Origin: Waddlia sp964635295
GTDB taxonomy: Bacteria > Chlamydiota > Chlamydiia > Chlamydiales > Waddliaceae
DNA: 27,715 nucleotides
Assembly (NCBI GenBank): GCA_964635295.1
Contig: CAZWOB010000024.1
Location: forward strand, 1 to 27,715
Direction: 5' to 3'
Below, piece by piece: positions 24,074 through 27,715 of this stretch. The position numbers and the translations under genes were made by a program. How positions within the stretch are numbered: the stretch's first letter is position 1; the number at the start of each line of letters is the position of its first letter. Under the pieces are notes generated by a model, which was given only the letters and a program-made list of their open reading frames with translations, ran no database searches and was not told the origin of the DNA.

Positions 24074-25095
24074 TGGTCTGTCCATCTGAATAATGTGATT
24101 GGATTTCCCTCGGCATATTCATGTCCAAATCCCCTCAATCTCTCGTTTTCAGCGTCCATCGATCCGCAAATCGAAATAGGGCAGATCAATTCGTTTAGGA
24201 CGGCGATTTCAGGAGGTTGGATATCGGCCCCGTTACCTTTTTGATATTGACAATAGAGCCATCTTCGATCATCGGGATTTGTAGCTGATGCAACGGCTCT
24301 TCGCAAATTTTCACTCATCTGGATATAAACCTCAATGGCTTCGGGATCCCACTGCAGACCAGTTTTTTGGGGGTTTTCGATGGTATTGATGCCGTGAATC
24401 GCGATCTCTCGAAAGCACATGGTAAACCGTCTCATATAATCCTTATCTTGAAGAATAGAATATAGTGTGTCTAGTGAAGGATCCGCGTTCAATTGGTTGA
24501 GACAATCGACTACAAATGCAGTATAAAAATTAGGAAACGAACGAAGAAGTGTGACGGCGTCGTTAATTGCAGTCGTGTTATCTTTGACTGTCTGTTCGCG
24601 GAGAAGGTGATGCAGCCAACCGGAGGTAAAGCCTAAATAAAAACAATTCCCGCCCCAGCAGTTGCTTTGAAAATAATATCGCCTGGCAAGTTCTACTCCC
24701 TGAGAGTGGACAGCTGGCAATTGATTTCTTTTTTCTCTTAACGCCTGTGCTGGATCGTGCAAGTGGCTGACTGTTGTGATTTCGTGAAGCCTGTTGTTAT
24801 CAAATTCGGTCACTTTTTCGGCTAGGGGGAGCCTTGGCCGGGTTGAGGGTCGTGTTACTAATGGAGGAGTGCGGCTTGCTACTGAGGAAACAGCGTCTGC
24901 TGTTGAGTCATCGCCTTTTCTCAGTTGTTCGACAGCAAAACGGAAAGCTGCAACTCCGCCGATGAGAAAAAAGATGGTTCCAGCTAATGAAGTGATGACG
25001 ACCGCCAGTTTTTCCCTTCTGGAAAGATGATGAAAATTGTGCCTGGCTTCATTAAATCCTGTTGATAATGGATTAAAATAATTAACGATTTGCAT
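24049..25095 (-). CDS. Predicted otubain-like (OTU, C65) cysteine protease with N-terminal membrane segment
   Basis: A 348-residue protein with a basic N-terminus, one membrane segment (about 30-54), a proline/serine-rich linker (about 61-92) and a C-terminal catalytic-looking domain. GGNCFYLGF (148-156) resembles the otubain motif DGNCFYRAF, with Cys151 as nucleophile; the Asp before GNC is Gly here. ITLFRWTDHYDTLIPK closes the protein as GHYDILYK does in OTUB1, giving His341 and Asp343 at the triad positions (C91, H265, D267 of OTUB1). NELICPISICGS before it fits the preceding strand. Membrane-anchored deubiquitinases are known in Chlamydiae (ChlaDub1 type), so a secreted deubiquitinase is plausible. 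ATG 25095 has no strong ribosome binding site. Identification is by motif only. Confidence 0.72.
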   Translation of the reverse strand: MQIVNYFNPLSTGFNEARHNFHHLSRREKLAVVITSLAGTIFFLIGGVAAFRFAVEQLRKGDDSTADAVSSVASRTPPLVTRPSTRPRLPLAEKVTEFDNNRLHEITTVSHLHDPAQALREKRNQLPAVHSQGVELARRYYFQSNCWGGNCFYLGFTSGWLHHLLREQTVKDNTTAINDAVTLLRSFPNFYTAFVVDCLNQLNADPSLDTLYSILQDKDYMRRFTMCFREIAIHGINTIENPQKTGLQWDPEAIEVYIQMSENLRRAVASATNPDDRRWLYCQYQKGNGADIQPPEIAVLNELICPISICGSMDAENERLRGFGHEYAEGNPITLFRWTDHYDTLIPK

Positions 25096-25186
25096 TTGAA
25101 TATTAATTGGGTTGTTTGGTTAAAAAAAAATATAAATTATTAATGATAATTAATTTACCGTATAGAATACCCTAATGAAAAAATCC

Positions 25187-25198
25187 TTCACATGTGAA
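25187..25198. promoter_or_regulatory. 12-bp palindrome in the divergent gap
   Basis: TTCACATGTGAA is a perfect 12-bp palindrome between the OTU-like gene and the putative antiporter. TTCACA could also serve as a -35 box with TATGTT (25210-25215) at 17 bases for the antiporter, so a protein bound here would block that promoter. Speculative. Confidence 0.35.
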
Positions 25199-25241
25199 CG
25201 CATTTATTGTATGTTGAGCTAAAATTCAGTCCTGAAATGCG

Positions 25242-26759
25242 ATGAGCCAGCGTTTAAAAGCCCTATTTCTATTATCTTTTTACATCATTCTGATCACCGG
25301 AATTGCCCGATTTGTCTTTGTCGTTTGTGAGGAAGGGTGTGAAACGCCTCCCGGACAGGAATTGATCCTTTCCCTGGACGCTTATCAAGATGAAGGTTAC
25401 CAAAGCACACTAGAACAGCTCCTGCACAGGGTTCATGTGCAGCCTTTCAATTTGATCTCTTTGATCTTATTCGTTTGCGCCATTATTCATACGTTTTTCG
25501 CGCACTATTTTACTTCCCTCTCAAAAAAGTGGAGAATGAGGAATGTGCGTTTGGGAAAGGATCCCGTCGATTCCTTTGGGGTGGAAATGCTTCGGTTCAT
25601 GGGAGAGGTGGAAGTGGTCTTCGGTCTTTGGGTGATCCCGCTTTTTCTCGCGATCGCCTTTTCTTACAACTGGGATACTGCCGTCCATTATATTGAGGGG
25701 ATCGACTATTTAGAGCCGATGTTTGTCGTGGTGATCATGGTCCTTGCCTCATCGGCGCCAATCGTCAAATTAGCGGAAGATTGTCTTCGGCTTTTTGCAA
25801 CCTGCGGGGGAGGTTCTGTCAAGGCTTGGTGGTGGGCGATTCTAACGATAGGACCCATTTCAGGCTCGTTGATCACCGAGCCGGGTGCAATGACGATTTC
25901 CGCTTTATTGCTTTCGAAACAGTTTTACGAGCTGAAGCCCAGCCCTAAATTTGCTTATGCGACCTTGGGCCTTCTGTTTACAAATATTTCAGTTGGGGGA
26001 GTATTTACCCACTTCGCCGCTCCGCCTGTGTTGATGGTCGCGAAAAGCTGGCATTGGGACACTCCTTATATGGCGTTTCATTTTGGCTGGAAGGCGATTG
26101 TTGGGATCTTGATCTGTAATTTGACATACTATCTGCTGTTCAGACATGAGTTCGACAAAATACAGGAAAACAGCAAACTTCGAAATGCCTGGGAGGATAA
26201 AGAGCATAAAGAGGAAAGAAAAATCCCTGTTTGGATCAGTTTTGTGCATCTGTTTTTCTTGGCCTGGACAGTCACGCACAATCATTATCCCGTGATTTTT
26301 CTTGGAACATTTTTGCTGTTCTTAGGTTTTTATCAAGCAACTTTGTCTTATCAGAAGCAGCTCGACCTGAAGCCCGCGATTCTTGTTGGTTTTTTTCTTG
26401 CCGGCCTTGTTGTTCATGGGAATTTGCAGGGGTGGTGGATCGCCCCCGTTTTAGGCAACGCTACAGAAGGGGCGCTTCTTGTCCTATCTGCGTTCCTTAC
26501 ATCGTTTAACGACAATGCGGAAATCACCTTCCTTGCAACATTGATCCCAACATTTACCGATACGATGAAATATGCTGTGGTTGCCGGTGCGGTCACCGGC
26601 GGCGGTCTGACAGTGATCGCCAATGCTCCCAATCCTTCCGGTCAGGCAATTCTGGGAAAATATTTTGACGACGGCATCTCTGCTGTCTCTCTTTTGGCAT
26701 CAGCGATCTATCCCGCTGTCATTATGGGAATCTGCTTCTATCTTTTTAGGGGAATATAA
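25242..26759 (+). CDS. Putative Na+/H+ antiporter (PF07399-type)
   Basis: A 505-residue integral membrane protein of the putative Na+/H+ antiporter type seen in Chlamydiae. About twelve hydrophobic segments are visible, the first at 7-27. Conserved-looking stretches include GPISGSLITEPGAMTISALLLS, FTNISVGGVFTHFAAPPVLMVA, SFNDNAEITFLATL and GGGLTVIANAPNPSGQAIL; the last two contain Asn/Asp-rich discontinuous-helix patterns like those of ion transporters. The exact ion has not been shown for this family, as far as I know. ATG 25242 has no strong ribosome binding site; an ATG at 25237 in another frame stops at once. Convergent with the membrane protein at 26778, with 18 bases between stops. Confidence 0.85.
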   Translation: MSQRLKALFLLSFYIILITGIARFVFVVCEEGCETPPGQELILSLDAYQDEGYQSTLEQLLHRVHVQPFNLISLILFVCAIIHTFFAHYFTSLSKKWRMRNVRLGKDPVDSFGVEMLRFMGEVEVVFGLWVIPLFLAIAFSYNWDTAVHYIEGIDYLEPMFVVVIMVLASSAPIVKLAEDCLRLFATCGGGSVKAWWWAILTIGPISGSLITEPGAMTISALLLSKQFYELKPSPKFAYATLGLLFTNISVGGVFTHFAAPPVLMVAKSWHWDTPYMAFHFGWKAIVGILICNLTYYLLFRHEFDKIQENSKLRNAWEDKEHKEERKIPVWISFVHLFFLAWTVTHNHYPVIFLGTFLLFLGFYQATLSYQKQLDLKPAILVGFFLAGLVVHGNLQGWWIAPVLGNATEGALLVLSAFLTSFNDNAEITFLATLIPTFTDTMKYAVVAGAVTGGGLTVIANAPNPSGQAILGKYFDDGISAVSLLASAIYPAVIMGICFYLFRGI

Positions 26760-26777
26760 CCTATATATAAGAGGTTG

Positions 26778-27602
26778 TTAGTGAAACCATTTCCGGCGGT
26801 TGGCAAACCAGGCAAAAAAGAGGTTCCAGGCTAAGAAAGTCATTAATAGAAATGGGCCCTTTTTACGTAAGTAAGATGGAAAAGCCGAATCCTGCTTGAT
26901 CGCTGCGATTCTAGAGATGTTGAAAGCGAATAATCCATCAGCCACTTGTCTTTCGAAAATACTCTGGTCGTTCGAAGGTTCTTCGTCTACCCATTGATCA
27001 ATCAGGTAAAGATGCCACCCATTGATCAGCTGCTCCCGTTGATCGGAGATACTGTCAGCTAAAGGGACTTTAAGATACTCTTCAAATATTTCTTTTTCGG
27101 TTGGGAACAAAGCGTGTTCTTTCAGATTTTCTGGAACAGCGGGAAAGGTGTACTGATTGGCGATAAAGACAAGGGTAATGATTGGAAGGACCCATGCAGC
27201 TCGATGCGCTCCGTCGATTTTCATCAGCATCAGGATCGGAATGATGATGGAGAAAAAGATCCACGCTTTTTGAAATGGGGGAAGTTCGATCAAGAGGATT
27301 CTGGCCGACTGGCTCATCTTTGTAGAAAATGGCAACTGCATACTGTCAGCCAGTTCCTTGTAACCTTCTTGGATATTTAACTGTTGCTTATAGGTAAGTT
27401 GTTGGAGCCTGTCATTCTCTTGAATAATGGATTCATATACCCCTTTGAGCCGTTTCTGCTCGAACAGTTGTCCCATAAAGGGATGGCCCATGTCATAAAG
27501 GACAGCGGAAAATGCAATGCATAATTGGATGATGGCAACTATTCTAAGAGGGGTCGGGATGAATGTCCCTGGGGGAAATGTGCGGGCTTTAGTCTTGAAC
27601 AT
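26778..27602 (-). CDS. Membrane protein of unknown function
   Basis: A 274-residue protein with four hydrophobic segments (about 20-36, 113-128, 136-151, 250-268). A charged, coiled-coil-like stretch (about 46-90) lies between the first two, and a soluble loop (about 152-248) precedes the last one. I recognise no family. ATG 27602 is chosen because it gives a short basic N-terminus before the first membrane segment. The frame stays open to 27698, with ATGs at 27692 and 27674, so up to 30 more residues are possible; no start has a good ribosome binding site. Bases 27603-27715 hold nothing else that I can support. Confidence 0.7.
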   Translation of the reverse strand: MFKTKARTFPPGTFIPTPLRIVAIIQLCIAFSAVLYDMGHPFMGQLFEQKRLKGVYESIIQENDRLQQLTYKQQLNIQEGYKELADSMQLPFSTKMSQSARILLIELPPFQKAWIFFSIIIPILMLMKIDGAHRAAWVLPIITLVFIANQYTFPAVPENLKEHALFPTEKEIFEEYLKVPLADSISDQREQLINGWHLYLIDQWVDEEPSNDQSIFERQVADGLFAFNISRIAAIKQDSAFPSYLRKKGPFLLMTFLAWNLFFAWFANRRKWFH

Positions 27603-27715
27603 AGCGTCGAATTTAGCCGATTTGATTTTTTTTCTGAAAGTAAGAAAAAAAGGGTTGTGAAAATATCGAACCATTCTGCATAATGGTGCCATCTTCAACA
27701 GAGCGAAAGAGTTAA

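Noticed and set aside
1..27715. tRNA, rRNA or CRISPR elements
   Set aside because: No cloverleaf, conserved rRNA segment or regularly spaced direct repeat was seen by eye on either strand; a tRNAscan or Infernal run would be decisive.

Overview
This window reads as the chromosome of an environmental member of the Chlamydiae (Parachlamydiales or Waddlia-like). That is inference from gene content: lipid A/Kdo genes (lpxK, a kdsD/kpsF-type isomerase), a Chlamydiae-type putative Na+/H+ antiporter, an NADP-type isocitrate dehydrogenase (absent from the Chlamydiaceae), and host-directed proteins typical of large amoeba-associated chlamydiae (ankyrin-repeat proteins, an otubain-like protease). No rRNA, tRNA or CRISPR array was seen, and no gap between genes exceeds 300 bases.

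Layout. Bases 1-50 look like the 3' end of a group II intron (end of domain V, then domain VI with a bulged branch-point A). Bases 153-1764 hold an orphan protein with a cysteine-rich tail ending in a CaaX-like tetrapeptide, overlapped by a short RluA-family pseudouridine synthase that probably starts at TTG. Bases 1852-7216 hold two paralogous membrane-anchored ankyrin proteins around a small secreted protein that has its own strong promoter. Bases 7209-13616 (minus strand) hold a tightly overlapping methionine cluster: core methionine synthase, a MetE N-domain-like protein, an MTHFR-like protein and a membrane protein, with a large helical orphan upstream. Bases 13737-16735 run gmhA-like, lpxK and a DAACS-family amino-acid symporter. 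Bases 16744-18042 carry an AAA_14/DUF4143 ATPase with a 12-bp inverted repeat against its start codon. Isocitrate dehydrogenase and kdsD follow as a divergent pair. Bases 20614-27602 carry a small membrane protein, an SLC13/TrkA-C anion transporter coupled to a CaCA exchanger, a predicted otubain-like deubiquitinase, a putative Na+/H+ antiporter and a membrane orphan.

How it fits together. Three themes recur: envelope sugar/lipid A synthesis (gmhA, lpxK, kdsD), ion and nutrient transport (four transporters), and candidate host-interaction proteins (Cys-rich/CaaX protein, two ankyrin proteins, OTU protease). The best leads for new biology are the otubain-like protein (24049-25095), the CaaX/Cys-rich protein (153-1142), the ankyrin pair with a ~137-residue super-repeat, the split MetE/MTHFR operon, and the ATPase whose ribosome binding site sits inside an inverted repeat. 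Several ORFs open further upstream than the likely start; starts were chosen from ribosome binding sites, paralogue alignment and promoter positions.
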